Positions 11,980-23,412 of a stretch of 64,000 nucleotides of DNA are shown here, one piece after another. Position numbers and translations under genes: made by a program. The DNA comes from Diphasiastrum complanatum (lineage: Eukaryota; Streptophyta; Lycopodiopsida; Lycopodiales; Lycopodiaceae), in contig CM055094.1 in assembly GCA_029204225.1 (NCBI GenBank), forward strand, positions 8,975,234 to 9,039,233, in the 5' to 3' direction. Within the stretch, counting starts at the first letter, position 1; every line of letters begins with the position of its first letter. Under the pieces are notes generated by a model. That model had not been told where the DNA came from. It searched no databases and worked only from the letters and a program-made list of their open reading frames with translations.

Positions 11980-12592
11980 GATAGCACAATGTATTTCAAC
12001 TCATTGTAATATTAATCAGAGTGCTCTCAGACGCAATTCCACTTTATTATTTGACTAGTTGACATCAAATAAGTCGATGCTTGTGAGTTTACAAATTGTG
12101 GTCATATATTTTTATGACATATAAATTTTGTTATTCACTTGTGGATATGGCAACTAATGTTGATAGAAATTGGAATTCAATGTGTTGATAGACAACAATT
12201 TTCAAAAGTGACATCCATTTACATTCTGTAACATATTGTTGTTTATATCGAGGGGCCTTTTTTTCATCAGTCATGGTATTATCCTCGGTGAGCAGAGTAT
12301 TTTGGAATGTCGCTTGGCCTGCTTGACCCTCCCTCTAACCCTCTCTATAACCCTTCTTAAAAGCCTCTCTATAATCCTATATATAACCCTTCCTATAAGC
12401 CTCTCTATAACCCTCCATTTAAATATTTTAAAAACATGTTAAAATTTGCAAGGTTTATACCGAGGCCAAATGCCAGACCCGATGCTTGAGCTTTCCGCTA
12501 CCCTCGTGAGTAATTTTAAATTTCGTCTTAAAAAAAAACACTAAAAATTGGGCACCTTATAGTGGTTCCTAGTTTCTTAGAGGTCACCACAG

Positions 12593-13298
12593 GTCCATTG
12601 TGGAGGATAGTAGTATTCCACTCCAGTTGGCAACAAGTTGGCGTGAAGTTTGCAATCATGAATCGAGAATGCAATTTGGTAAGTAATTATTTAATTGTGT
12701 CTGAACACATTTATAAGCTATTCCTCTGCTAAATTGAAATTTTTGGATTCGCCATTTTCTAATCCCTTTTTCTTAATAATTACAAATTGAAGCCAAATGT
12801 AAGAAATTATGGTGGTGTTCGCCTTTGTAATGAGATTGAATATCTCTCTATCGACTATTCTTCAACCGATGGCAAGAGGTGTTTTCTCATCCAGCTGAGT
12901 GGATTTTGAATTAATTTAATGGTAGCGGGACAACCGGTGCATGTGTTGTCCAAAAGAGCAGACATGTGGTGGCAATAGAGCTAGATGAGAGTTTCGTAAG
13001 TTTTAAAATGAAATTAATAGGAATTTCAGTTTTGCCAGACGAGTTTCAAGAAGTGGGTAAATTAGACCCCTCAAAACATAATATTGGTCCAGTTTGCAAA
13101 GATCCCCAACCATCTGCTAGTGGCATTGCAGGTGATGAGGGCAATCTAGCAGACGTGGTTGACCAATCTTATAATGTTATAGTGGATGTCGTTAGAGAGG
13201 ACCAGTCTACTGTTCAAGTGGATTCAAATCCTGGAAGGCCAGTTGATGATGATGCGGCAAATGACAACGAGGAACCACTAGATGAACAATTGAGATAG
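12593..13298 (+). pseudogene. DNA methyltransferase-like 3' exons, array copy 3
   Basis: This has the same order as the copy at 11131-11979 but is more damaged. The intron donor at 12679 is kept, while the acceptor has changed from ACAAG to ACAAA. About 150 bp between GATGGCAAG and GTTTTCTCATCCAG are deleted. The SAM motif has lost its Asp and Leu (a TAA) and its first Ser. The downstream frame 12966-13298 is open for 110 codons and gives the best view of the acidic C-terminus (DEFQEVGKL, GPVCKDPQPSAS, DDDAANDNEEP). The function of this tail is unknown. Confidence 0.5.
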
Positions 13299-13400
13299 TA
13301 CGATGTATTACAACTCATTGTAATATTAATCATCAGATTGCTCACAAATGCAATTGCACTTTATTATTTGACTAGTTGACATCAAACAATAAGTCGATGC

Positions 13401-13849
13401 AAACAAAAAAAAGAAGAGTATAAGGATCGCACAAAAGTGGGTTTAGAGTCTTTAGACGCTGTGCACCAACGGATTTGTTGTCTTGAAGTTTTGAAACAAC
13501 TCCAAGCCAATTCTACTGTATGAACCAGTCTAACACATTACAACAGTCAAGACTTTTTAGTATTTAAATCTGAGTGTTGCTATAAAACGTCGTCGTCTAA
13601 ATCAACCACTACCACCCGTTTCTCCTTGTAGATCGTGTACTACTACAACTACATTTATTTCATTTATATTTGGGTGTCAGTGCTCTTAAAAAAGTTTCAA
13701 ACAAACCTATTATGGAATCCAAAAAAGGCTAAAATAAAACCTTAAAACCTAAGATTAATAATTAATTATAAAAGCATCTGACTTTGAGCCATATAAAAAA
13801 ACCTATAAATCTAAAATAATGCAATAAAAAATGAATTTCAACAATTGAG
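13401..13849. other. Gap without recognised feature
   Basis: AT-rich sequence with no coding frame or repeat that I recognise. It begins where the tandem array ends. Confidence 0.4.
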
Positions 13850-14577
13850 CTGTTGGTGTTTGTCAATTTTTTGAGAGCATTGTATTAGACTCAACTCTTT
13901 ATGCAAGTTTCCTCTTACGTGTGTTAATCTTTTATATGGAATTTACTCCTCCACGTAATCACTCATTGCCACCCATTCGTCCTTGCAAATACACCCTAGG
14001 TCGTGGCTAATCTGCCACTCTTGTAATTTGTGATTAGCTGTAGATGTTTAATCACTCTAATCTAGAAGTTACACGAGGCGACTATATACTGTCTGGATGA
14101 TACTTGATATATATACATGAAGTAGTCTAATGCTAGTAAGCAAGAAGACGAAAAAATACAAAATACGAGTCTGTCTGTGTGCGAGACAATTCTGAAGAAG
14201 ATCTGAAGATCCACAAGTTCGCTAGTAAGCGAGACAATTACTCATGGGAGAACAATATTTTTCTCACGCCAATGCACTACGTGGATCTGCATCCAGTGCT
14301 TGAAGAATCAGAAGAATCAATAGATGATTTTTTGTCTTGTCTGATCTTGAATGTAATTTAGTCTGCTGCTATTTGTGTGTCTGATTTACTTGTTCATCTA
14401 ATTTCGCACCTTGGTTTGAATTTTGTTGAATGCTACATTAATTTGTTAACGTAGTACAACAGTGTCTGTCTACATTCTGGAGGACTATAGGAATGATACA
14501 GTTGGCAGTGGCCAGCAATCATATCTGAACTCCATCCGAATCTATTTTGCGAATCGTATTATGTTTCTTTCGAATAA
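13850..14577 (+). repeat. Probable 5' LTR, copia family C
   Basis: The sequence directly upstream of a PBS and gag start should be an LTR. Its right part (14190-14577) matches two separate places in the 24-26 kb region: 14190-14460 matches 25866-26220 in reverse complement, and 14463-14577 matches 24203-24293 on the plus strand. The left end is a guess from TGTTGGTG at 13850. No matching 3' LTR follows. Confidence 0.45.
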
Positions 14578-14578
14578 G

Positions 14579-14590
14579 TGGTATCAGAGC
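14579..14590 (+). other. Primer binding site, initiator tRNA-Met type
   Basis: TGGTATCAGAGC is the usual plant copia PBS. It lies 110 bp before the gag ATG at 14689. Confidence 0.8.
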
Positions 14591-14688
14591 CGCTCGTCAT
14601 AATCTGACATAGCCAAAAGACTATCAGATTCAGGAGGCCAAGCATTCAAACGAACAACCATCAACAAGAGAATACACTTCAAGAATCA

Positions 14689-16611
14689 ATGGCTTTAATC
14701 AGCAGCATACAAAGCAAGATCTGTACAATTTTGATTCTTCAAGATCTAAGTTTATTCCCTTGGGTGGATGGCACAGAAGGGATGCCTACGACATCAGGCA
14801 AAGAGCTACGTGAGTGGAGGGAGAAAAATGACAAGGCAATAGCCTTGCTATCTTTATCCGTCGAAGATAGTCTCACATTTGATCTAGCTACACTCTCCAA
14901 AGCTAAGGAGATGTGGGATGCACTGCTCACGAGATTTAAAACGAAATCAAGAAGTCAAATAATGATGTTGGAAGATCAGCTGACAAATCTACAGTGGGAT
15001 GGGAAAGAACTCACTTCTTTTGTAAGGAAGATGAAGGATTTATTTCTATCACTACATAACTCTGGAGCAGAGAACACAGTGTCAACTGAGAAGTAGCTCA
15101 CTTACCTGTTTAGCTTACCCAGATCTTTCCAAACAACCAGAACTCTGCCCTCGAAAAGGCAATTATCGAGATTCGAGAGGAAGTCAAGGCTAGAGAACAC
15201 CTTGATCACAAGGATGGTTTTGACCAGGCCCTCTATGACAACAAAGAAAAATCCAAGAAACAATTCAAGCCTAAGAGGGAGTCGAATCAAAGGCAGGATC
15301 GTGATCAACAAGCAGAGGGGACTAGCAAAGGCAACTGGAAGAGCAAAGGGAGGTCAAAACAACAAGGTGAAGGAAAAAAAAACTTGCGTGAAATGCAGAA
15401 GAGATGGGCACACAGTTGATACATGTTGGCTCAATCCAAAAATTGAGTGTATCCACTGCCACAAGAAGGGTCATGCAGCCATTGATTGTCGCCTGAATCC
15501 GAGGAACAAATCAGCACAGAACAGACAGGAGAACAACAACAGTTCATCCTATGTCAAGGATCCTGAGAGCTCGAAAATAGACGAAGAGAGATCGAACAGA
15601 AATTGTTCGACCACCTACATTTGTGAAGATGTGTGTGTAGTGTCAACATCTGATATACATGAGGGGATCCTAGATTCAAGAGCCACCTCACACTTCTTGA
15701 CATCAAGACGAATCATATCTGATTTCAGAAGTGTTGATCCTTCAAGATTCATAGTTCTTAAAGATGGATCCAAACATCAAGTGAACGATATTGGTTCACT
15801 GTGGCTCAACACCAATGGCAGAGACAGACGACTCGAAGATGTTCTGTTCGTGCCTACACTATAGTAGGACTTGCTTTCTGTGGCAAGAATAGCTGATGTA
15901 GGAATGCATGTGACGTTTTTTGATGAAGCATGCAATGTGATTGACGCCAGTACCAGTACCCTGATCACTCAAGGCATAAGAAAAGGTAATCTATATCACC
16001 TGAAGGTACGCCTGCCTACAGATCAGATGCATCAGACTCATGATGATTCACTAGACACTCTGTGGCACAGGAGACTATGCCACATGAACTCAATGGCACT
16101 TTACCAAGCAAGCCATCATAGAGCGATAATAGGGGCTAGTATCTTGAATGCAACCAGTTCGAGCACTTGTGATGCATGTCTGAAGGGTAAGATGTCACAC
16201 ACGCCATTTATCAAAGACTCCTACAGAACGACCAAGACTCTGGAGTTAGTGCATTCTGACATCTGTGGGCCTTTCAATGTGATCTCAGTAGGCGGTTCAA
16301 AAAATCACATAAATGTCATTGATGATTATAGTAAATTTGCCAGAGTGTGAATAAATCTGAAGCACTTGATAAATTCACAGAATATGCAAATTGGACTGAG
16401 AGATGCACATGCAACAAAGTGAAGCAGATCAGGACAGATCAAGGTGGTGAATACATCTTGAATCGCTTCGCTGACTTCTACAATGATCATAGCATCATTC
16501 ACAGAAGGACTGCAGCCTACACACTGTAGCACAACGGTGTTGCAGAGAGGAAGTACAGGACCCTGATGGAAGCTGTCAGATGCATGATGGCCTACCCGAA
16601 AGCTCACATGT
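14689..16611 (+). pseudogene. Ty1/copia family C gag-pol, 3' truncated
   Basis: Gag begins MALISSIQSK at 14689 and is readable to a TAG at 15094-15096, a Gln position. A frameshifted section follows, then two CCHC knuckles (CVKCRRDGHTVDTC, CIHCHKKGHAAIDC) in 15202-15864. The protease reads LDSRATSH, with the Gly of D-S-G lost. Two consecutive TAG codons at 15862-15867 replace the Gln-Gln that the minus-strand relative still has. Pre-integrase WHRRLCH, then integrase HSDICGP, VIDDYSK, RTDQGGEY and NGVAERK follow, with a frameshift near 16345. The copy stops at about 16611, so RT and RNase H are absent. The same family is on the minus strand at 21075-23412. Confidence 0.88.
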
Positions 16612-16878
16612 GCACACATGTGTGGTTGTAAGTTAACTAAGCATATAGTTTAGTAAATAGATAAGCAAGCTACTAGGTACTGTGTGTAGCTATTGTTGGT
16701 TACTAGGTACTTTCAAGTGTATCCATGTAGGGTTAATGTTAGAGGTGTACTTTGTGGGCCCGCACTTGATTTAATCTGCATCATTGAATTTGCCATGTCA
16801 TATGAACCATTCCTACTCAATTGTCACACTTTTATTCGTACACGTGTCATCATTAACACTAATCAAGATTAGTGAAGA
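16612..16878. other. Gap, possible LTR remnant
   Basis: There is no coding sequence. GGGCCCGCACTTGAT at about 16757 resembles GGGCCGCACTTGAT inside the LTR of the 56.6-kb element, so an old LTR piece is possible. Confidence 0.25.
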
Positions 16879-16904
16879 GGCCCTTTTTGAGCTCAAAAAG
16901 GGCC
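16879..16904. repeat. Perfect 26-nt palindrome
   Basis: GGCCCTTTTTGAG is followed at once by its exact reverse complement, with no loop. It would extrude as a cruciform or form a strong hairpin in RNA. I see no gene whose end it would mark. Confidence 0.9.
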
Positions 16905-16919
16905 CTAATGTAAATTTGT

Positions 16920-17170
16920 GTTATTGTTTATAATGGAAGCTTGTTAAACTTTGCATAAGGTCCACCAATCTTATTCATGCTAAAAGAGAACTTTGGAAAG
17001 TTGAGGCTAATCTCCTTTTCCATTCCATCCTTTTTGTTAGCCATAACAAAAGCATCAAGCTTGGAAAGTCTACCTTGTCTAGTGCCCCTAGCAACCAAGA
17101 TTTCTTCCTTTGTAATGAAACAAACATCACCAAAAACATTTACCATGTATCCTTTCTCTATGACCAACTA
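16920..17170 (-). pseudogene. Ty1/copia pre-integrase fragment
   Basis: The minus strand reads GYMVNVFGDVCFITKEEIL and then RGTRQGRLSKLDAF. This aligns with the segment between protease and integrase of the intact copia element (there DVEFIGDACLISK and HGKLFKLDA). It is only about 80 residues, with no flanking pol domains. Confidence 0.6.
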
Positions 17171-17703
17171 TTAACAAATTCTTTGAAAGTGAAGGTCAGA
17201 ATTTTTTTTTCTAACAGTTAAACAAGATAGCCCATAAGAATTGTTTTGTGGCTTTGGGAGCCGAAAACAAAAAAATATTTGGCAGCTTAAAATTTGCCCA
17301 GATTTTTTTTGTTGGAAGAGCAAAAAATAAATAAATTTGTACCTTGAGCCCACGCATGACCGTACAGACGCCTGGGGGGTGGACTAATCTGTGCGGTACA
17401 AACCTGCTTGCAGCTCTCTCTTTTTTTCCTCGGGGAGGAGAGAAGGGTAGTAATGTACCCTGTCCTCACCTTGCTTCTATCTTTTCACCTTTACTTTCTA
17501 CTTTTCAGAAAGTACAAAGGTTGAAAGGTACAAACATTATCAAGATTCAGATATGAAACTTCATAAAGGTTTGAAGTTTTTAAAACTTAGCTTTGTCAGA
17601 GTTTAGAATATTACACAAAGTCTTGAAACTTTGTGAATCTAACTTATTCAACTTATGTTCAAAAACTTTTAAAACTTAAAAGCTTCAGTTTGTTAAAACT
17701 TAA
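17171..17703. other. Gap without recognised feature
   Basis: No gene is recognised. A short hairpin with arms near ACCTTTACTTTCT and AGAAAGTACAAAGGT lies at about 17489-17523. Short frames on both strands look random. Confidence 0.4.
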
Positions 17704-18686
17704 TGTTGGATTTATATTCTCTCCATCCATTATCTCATTATTAATCTAGATCCACTCATTAGATGTATGTAAATACTTGTATAGTCGCACAATTTGCAGA
17801 AATACACTTGCTCTCTAATAGTCTACAAAAATACAAGGAATTGATGACAGTGTTCTATGAAGTCAGCCGACACGATTGTTCGGCCTTAACCTATTGTTCA
17901 GCCATCATCCATTGTTGGACTATTTGGCCACAATCCGACACCGACTATTTGGCTCTGCTGACTAGTCGTATGTCACTATCAACTCAAATAGTTGACTCGA
18001 ACATTTGGCAGCTCAACAATACCTTCATAAAGATTGAACAGAATCTCCAACAGAATCAGATATTGTCCGAAGGCAACTACCAACAGCACGTAGTGCCTTA
18101 ATCTTATGTGTAAAGTACAAACTAAGTAGTCTTTTAATTAGTTAGCTATGTGTATATATCCAACAACTTATCAGTTGCTCGGTTAGCTCAATAATCTATC
18201 TATTTGATCAATCGAACATCCATAGTGCAATTGTTTGGTTCTTTCTCTCTATTATCATAGAGCATTGTTTAAGGACACGACTTTGACTGCATTCATATTG
18301 TATCTATTCACGATTGATATTCTAGTAATCTAGGTCATGTATACTGTGATTCAATGCTCATTTTATTCATGTTATGGTCGATTGTTGCTTGCAGATAAAC
18401 TTATTCATAGGTTAACTTGTTTTGTTTGACTAATAGTCTGAGTCGATCATGATGTCGCTCTAATTTCTCCACCTAATAAGCTTCCGCAAGGCTAAATCAT
18501 AAACCAATCTAATATGTGCAAGGCCATGGAATCGACTGCATCGATCCAGTGACTTCGAAGCCATGATCAAGTAGGGCATACTTCGATCTATCAAAGCTAG
18601 CTCGAATCCGATAGATGTGGTTTCATGCACTGAGGATTCTTCGCTCGCTTCTCTGTGTTGCGACTTTTACACAACGAATCCCAACA
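17704..18686 (+). repeat. Probable 5' LTR (983 bp) of a copia element
   Basis: It starts TGTTGGAT and ends ATCCCAACA, so TG..CA ends with matching inverted tips. It is followed directly by a PBS-like TGGTATTAGATTGG and then a copia gag start at 18842. The 112-codon frame at 17763-18101 lies within it and is probably chance. No 3' LTR is seen. Confidence 0.55.
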
Positions 18687-18698
18687 TGGTATTAGATT
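18687..18698 (+). other. Degenerate primer binding site
   Basis: TGGTATTAGATT is the expected place and shape of TGGTATCAGAGC, with changes in its second half. Confidence 0.5.
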
Positions 18699-18841
18699 GG
18701 TAATTTATGCTCTTTGATTCATTTAAGGTAGATCTAGAGCTTACATTATCAGAATGATTGTTTTGATAAAAAGTGGACACTTACTATAATTGTCTCTAGT
18801 CATATAATCTACTATCTGCATATGCTCATTTTAAACTTCCA

Positions 18842-18960
18842 AATGGATTCACAATCACAATCTGCTCTAATGGTAGACAAACTCGATGGTTCGAACTATT
18901 AGTTACGGAAATTCAAGATGAGAATAGTACTGATGGCCAAGGAACTTTTTAAAATAATAC
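18842..18960 (+). pseudogene. Copia gag N-terminus, short fragment
   Basis: It begins MDSQSQSALMVDKLDGSNY, then a TAG, then RKFKMRIVLMAKEL. This matches the gag start at 53174 (MDSQGKANPIMDKLDGANHH). It is cut at about 18960 and joined to a gypsy integrase piece, so gag to the rest of copia pol is missing. Confidence 0.7.
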
Positions 18961-18977
18961 ATCGTATTGTCTCACTT

Positions 18978-20094
18978 AAATGTACAAACTAGGCCCTGAT
19001 GCAGAGCTTCGACGTTGCTTAGAAGTCGACGAAATACAGACATATATAAAAGCTCTACATTCAGAAGATGCTGGAGGACATTATGCTCTAAAGAACCCTG
19101 TAACCAAGATATTAAATGCCAAGTACAAGTGGCCTACCATATATACATTAAGAAATGTGATCCATTCCAAAGAGTAGGCAAACCTACAAAAAGTATGAAA
19201 TGGCCTTTAACTCCAATATTACCCCTTCCTCCATTCGAGAAGTGGGGAATTGATTTTGTCGGGCCGATCAAACCTGTCACTCAACATACCAAGAAGAAAT
19301 ATCTATTGGTGGCAATTGACTATGCAACCAAGATGGTTGAAGCCGAAGCAACCTGAAAGAATGATGTTAAGACAATTGATGAATTCTTGTTTCATAACAT
19401 GATTACTCGCTATGGTTGTCCACTGGAGTTAGTCAGTGACAGAGGCACGCATTTTTTGAATGACACTATTTAGATCTTAACAAATCATTTCATGATAAAG
19501 CATCGAAAAACAACGCCTTACAATCCAAAAGCCAACGATGATAGAATGAGCAAATGGCATACTTTGTAAATTTTGAACAAAATCATTGTTGCTCATTCGT
19601 CGGATTGGGATAAGAAGCTACCCTATGTTTTGTGGGCTTATCGCAATACAGAGAAGATCATGCCAAAGAGGACACCGTTCTATTTAGTCTATGACATGTA
19701 CCTGATTCTTCCGATTGAATTCGAAGTCCTGAGTTATAGAATTCAAGTCCATGAGAGACTCCTTGACGACAACAGTCTCCAACATCGACTTCGGCTAATC
19801 GGCAAATTAGAAGAAGATCGGAATAATGCAGCCTTGGACAAGACAAAAGTCGTTCAAGTGAACTGCAAGAAATAGTTCGACTTGAATATTAAGAAAGTCA
19901 TTCGCAAGGAAGGCGACTATGCATTATTGTGTGACACTCGACATACAAAATTTCTTGGTGAACTGCAAACCAAATGGATGGGACCCTACAAGGTCATCGA
20001 AGTGTACAATGGATCCATACAACTTGCTGACTTAGAAGGAAATCTACAACCAACCAGAGTTAATGGGTCTCGACTTAAGAAATACTACTCTTAA
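18978..20094 (+). pseudogene. Ty3/gypsy integrase fragment
   Basis: The order is the HHCC domain ([14 protein letters not shown], then [12 protein letters not shown] after a frameshift near 19160), the core ([25 protein letters not shown]) and the C-terminal domain (MGPYKVIEVYNGS, ending GSRLKKYYS). The catalytic Glu region reads NDDRMSKW instead of the usual NGxxER, and there are stops at about 19354, 19471 and 19567. It is the same family as the minus-strand copy at 6795-8800. RT and RNase H are absent; a copia gag piece is directly upstream instead. Confidence 0.85.
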
Positions 20095-21074
20095 AGTCGA
20101 TATCTATTTATTTAATTATTTAATTACTATTTGATTTTTATAAGTTCCTTATTTTTATAGAATATTCTTATGTTCCTTGTCTTCATCTAAATTTTTGGAC
20201 ACATCTTTTCATAACCATGATTTTTGGTTTTTCTACGTAGTAACTGTTTGTGCACATAAAATGATGGTTCAACCTATCAGTGACACTTGTCTTTTGTCCA
20301 CTTGCATCGTTGTTTGTAACTTTAGTCATGCATTACCTTTTTCCATAGCCTTCCTCGTTTTTTCTTTTAACACCATTTTGACTTTGTTTTTTTACCTCAA
20401 TGTGAGTTTGTGCTCGTGTTTTTTTGTTACCTTGTGTGATTTAATTATTAGTTCAATCACTATTGAGGTCTTGCTTGCGAACGATTGCGTGGGCTAACCA
20501 TTGCAATGCACATTTTAATTTATCTGACACTACTGCATCTACGATTTGAGCTCCTGAATTTTTCTAGATATTACATTCTTGTTAGACACTGTTATGTTAC
20601 ATTGTTGTTTTTGTTTTTTTTTTTTTTATTTGTTTTTGCAGGAAATCATGATTTATTGAAACAAACCTTCCAAGTCTGCTTTCAGTTGTTGAAGATGAGT
20701 TGAGGATGACGGTTGCAAAGGAAACCCAAGACGTGCTAAGATTGACATTCTAAATAATTAGTTATTTTATTTTTGTGTACTTCAAATTAAAAGCCAGTAC
20801 AACTTAGATATTTGAACTTCAATCATCAACTATGGGTTAAATTTTTGAAAAATCATTTTTTTCTTGTCTTTCACACCTATCTACAACATTTTCTACTCAT
20901 ACATTTCAAAAAATATATACTATTGTAGTGGTGCACATAAAGTACACTTGTAGCATTTTTGGTTGGTGGTTGTTTTTAATGACTCCAAAAATATTTGCAA
21001 TCCAAAATAACTGTTTTTTGTTATTTTTACAAGCCAGATGTGGAATAAGCATATCAACTTGAATTTTATGAAAA
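20095..21074. other. Gap, gypsy 3' non-coding region
   Basis: AT-rich sequence after the integrase stop, with T-runs near 20610-20628. It is probably the 3' untranslated part or LTR of the gypsy fragment, but I find no second copy to prove an LTR. A 106-codon frame at 20177-20497 is hydrophobic and unconvincing. Confidence 0.35.
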
Positions 21075-23412
21075 TCAATGTATTACTTCATTCTGATAGC
21101 TTTTACAATTTGTCATATAGACTTCTTCGTCTAATTCGCCATGTAAGAATGTTGTCTTCTCATCGACTATGTGAATCCCGAGGTCATAAGCGGCTGCATA
21201 TGCAAATAGTAAACGTAGGGACACATGCTTCACGACTGGATAAAAGGTCTCAGTGTAGTCGATGTTGTACTTCTGAGAAAATCCCTTCGCTACAAGTCTG
21301 GATTTGTAGCTCGAAACATTTCCATTTGGTCTATACTTCAGCTTGTATACCCATTTGCATTGCACTACCTTTCGCTTGTCTGGTGCTGGTTGCAATGTCC
21401 ATACCTCGTTATTCTTCATGGATTCGATCTCTTCATTCAGGGCTTGGATCCATTTGTCCCTATCTGGACTTTCGATGGCTTCCTTGAAGGTTTGTGGTTC
21501 TCCACTGAATCCACACAACTCTTCGGATGTCGAAGTCGAGTGGCCTGGCATGAATTTGGCTGGTGCTCTTCATTCTCATGTTGATCTCCTCATAGATTCT
21601 TCAGGTTCTGCAATGTCCTTGCCTTTGTCTCTTCGGCTAGGTTCGGAACTATTTTGGTTTATAGGCATTCTAGCTGTAGACATGCTTGTTGTCCTTTCTT
21701 CGTTTGATTCATCGCTTAGTTGATGTGAGATTTGAACATCTTTGTCTGAGTATTCAGGTTTCGCTCCCTTTGTCATGGTTGGCAGGTCGTAGTACTACTT
21801 TTCACTTCATAGCTAGCTGAATCATCATCGGCCATAATTTTGGTCTCATTGAACTTGACGTCTCTGACTTTCTTCACTTGATTCATCTTTGGCATGTAGA
21901 TCCTATAGTATGACGAATGGTTGTCATACCCGATGAGGTATCCATGTTCGACTTTCTCATCGAGCTTCTTTTGAAGCTTATTTGGAACATGTGCATAAGC
22001 TGCACAACCAAAGATCCGAACGTGCGTCAGATTGAGCTTTCTGTCCTACCATAGTTCGTGTCACTGTCATGTGAGAAACACCAGATCTGCCTATCCTGTT
22101 CTGGATATAGGCGGCTGTAGCTACTGCTTCAGCCCATAGGACTCTTGGTTCTTTTGAGTAAGCCATCATACACCTTGCGGCTTCCATGAGTGTCATGTTT
22201 ATCTTTTTCGCAACACTGTTGTGTTGTGGTGTATAGGATGCAGTCCTTCTATAAAGGATTTTTTGATCATTGTAGAAGTCGGTGAAGCGGTTCACGATGT
22301 ATTTTCCACAATGATCAGTTCTGATCTGCTTCACTTTGCTTCCTGTGCATCTTCCTACCTACCCTAGTTCACATATTTTGTGAACTTGTCGAGTGCTTCG
22401 TATTTGTTGTGAATGAAGTAGATTCTCGTGAACTTGTTGTAGTCATCAATGACGATGATGTAGTATTTCGAGCCTCCTACTAATTTCATATCAAAGGGTC
22501 TGCAGATGTCTGAATGTACCAACTCCAAAATCTTTCTTGTTCTAAAGGAGTCTCTGGTGAAGGGAGTACAAGACATCTTCCCTTTCATGCATGCATCACA
22601 TGTTGATGAGTTCATTGCATTCGAGATGCTTACCCCTGTGACAGCTCCATGCTGGCTTGCTTGATACAATGCCATTGGGTTCATGTGGCATAGTCTTCTG
22701 TGCCATAGAACATCTGTAGATTCGTGAGCTTGGTGTGCTTGATTTTTCGGTAGGCATACCTCCAAATGATGCAAGTTGTCTTTTCGTCTATCTTGTGTAA
22801 TCAGTGTGCTGGTGCTGGCATCAACGACATTGCATGTTTGGTTCAAAAATGTCACACACATCCCAACATCTGCTATTCTTGCAATTGAGAGCAAGTCTTG
22901 CTGTAGTGTGGGTACGAATAGAACATCATCTAATCTTCAGTCTTTTTCGTTTGTGTTGAGCCATAGCGAACTAGTGCGAGTCACTTGATGTCTTGAGCTA
23001 TCTCCAAGAACTATGTATCTGAATGGATATGTACTTTCGAAAGTCAGACATTATTCATCTGGATGTAATGAAGTGAGAGGTTGCCCCTGAACCAAGGATG
23101 ACCTCTTGTGTATCAGATGTTGAGGTTGAATACACATCTGTGCATAGATAGGCTGTCAAATTATTCAACCTTTCTTTGCCCATCTTCGAGCTTTCGGGCT
23201 CTTCGACGTAGGGTGAACTGTTGTGGTTCTCCCGTTTGCCTTGAGGCTGATCGTTCCTTGGATTTTGGTAGCAGTCCACAGCTACATGACCTTTCTTGTG
23301 GCAATGGATACATTCAATCTTTGGATTCAGCCAACATGAATCGACTGTGTGTCCTTTGTGCTTGCATCTCAAGCATATCTTCTTTTTGCCATTCTGTTGT
23401 CTTGGCTTTTTT
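21075..23412 (-). pseudogene. Ty1/copia family C pol, zinc knuckle to RT
   Basis: The minus-strand order is two CCHC knuckles (CLRCKHKGHTVDSC, CIHCHKKGHVAVDC), a protease LGSGATSHF with its catalytic Asp changed to Gly, pre-integrase, integrase (HSDICRP, VIDDYNK, RTDHCGKY) and the RT N-terminus (CKWVYKLKYRPNG, RLVAKGFSQ, HIVDEKTTFLHGEL). It is cut at about 21075 before the RT YVDD block, and at 23412 by a repeat. It has multiple stops and frameshifts. It is homologous to 14689-16611, and its gag start seems to lie at 24419-24597 in the opposite orientation. Confidence 0.87.

Larger units (their letters stand above)
10378..13400 (+). repeat. Tandem array of a 1.46-kb gene 3'-end unit
   Basis: Three tail copies start at about 10378, 11722 and 13030, and two upstream exon copies start at 11131 and 12593 (1462 bp apart). 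Each unit reads: exon, intron, methyltransferase-like exon, acidic tail, then a 3' region with GTTGACATCAAA, a block of CTCTATAACCCTTC repeats and AACATGTTAAAATTTGCAAG. The array begins with only a tail (10378) and ends at about 13400 within the same 3' region, so two full units plus a partial one are present. Copies differ by point changes and by a deletion in the last. Confidence 0.8.

Noticed and set aside
12330-12425. CTCTATAACCCTTC repeats as possible telomere-like sequence
   Set aside because: Units vary in length and are not TTTAGGG; they are a degenerate minisatellite within the tandem array.
17763-18101. 112-codon plus-strand frame
   Set aside because: It lies inside a probable LTR and resembles no protein; most likely chance.
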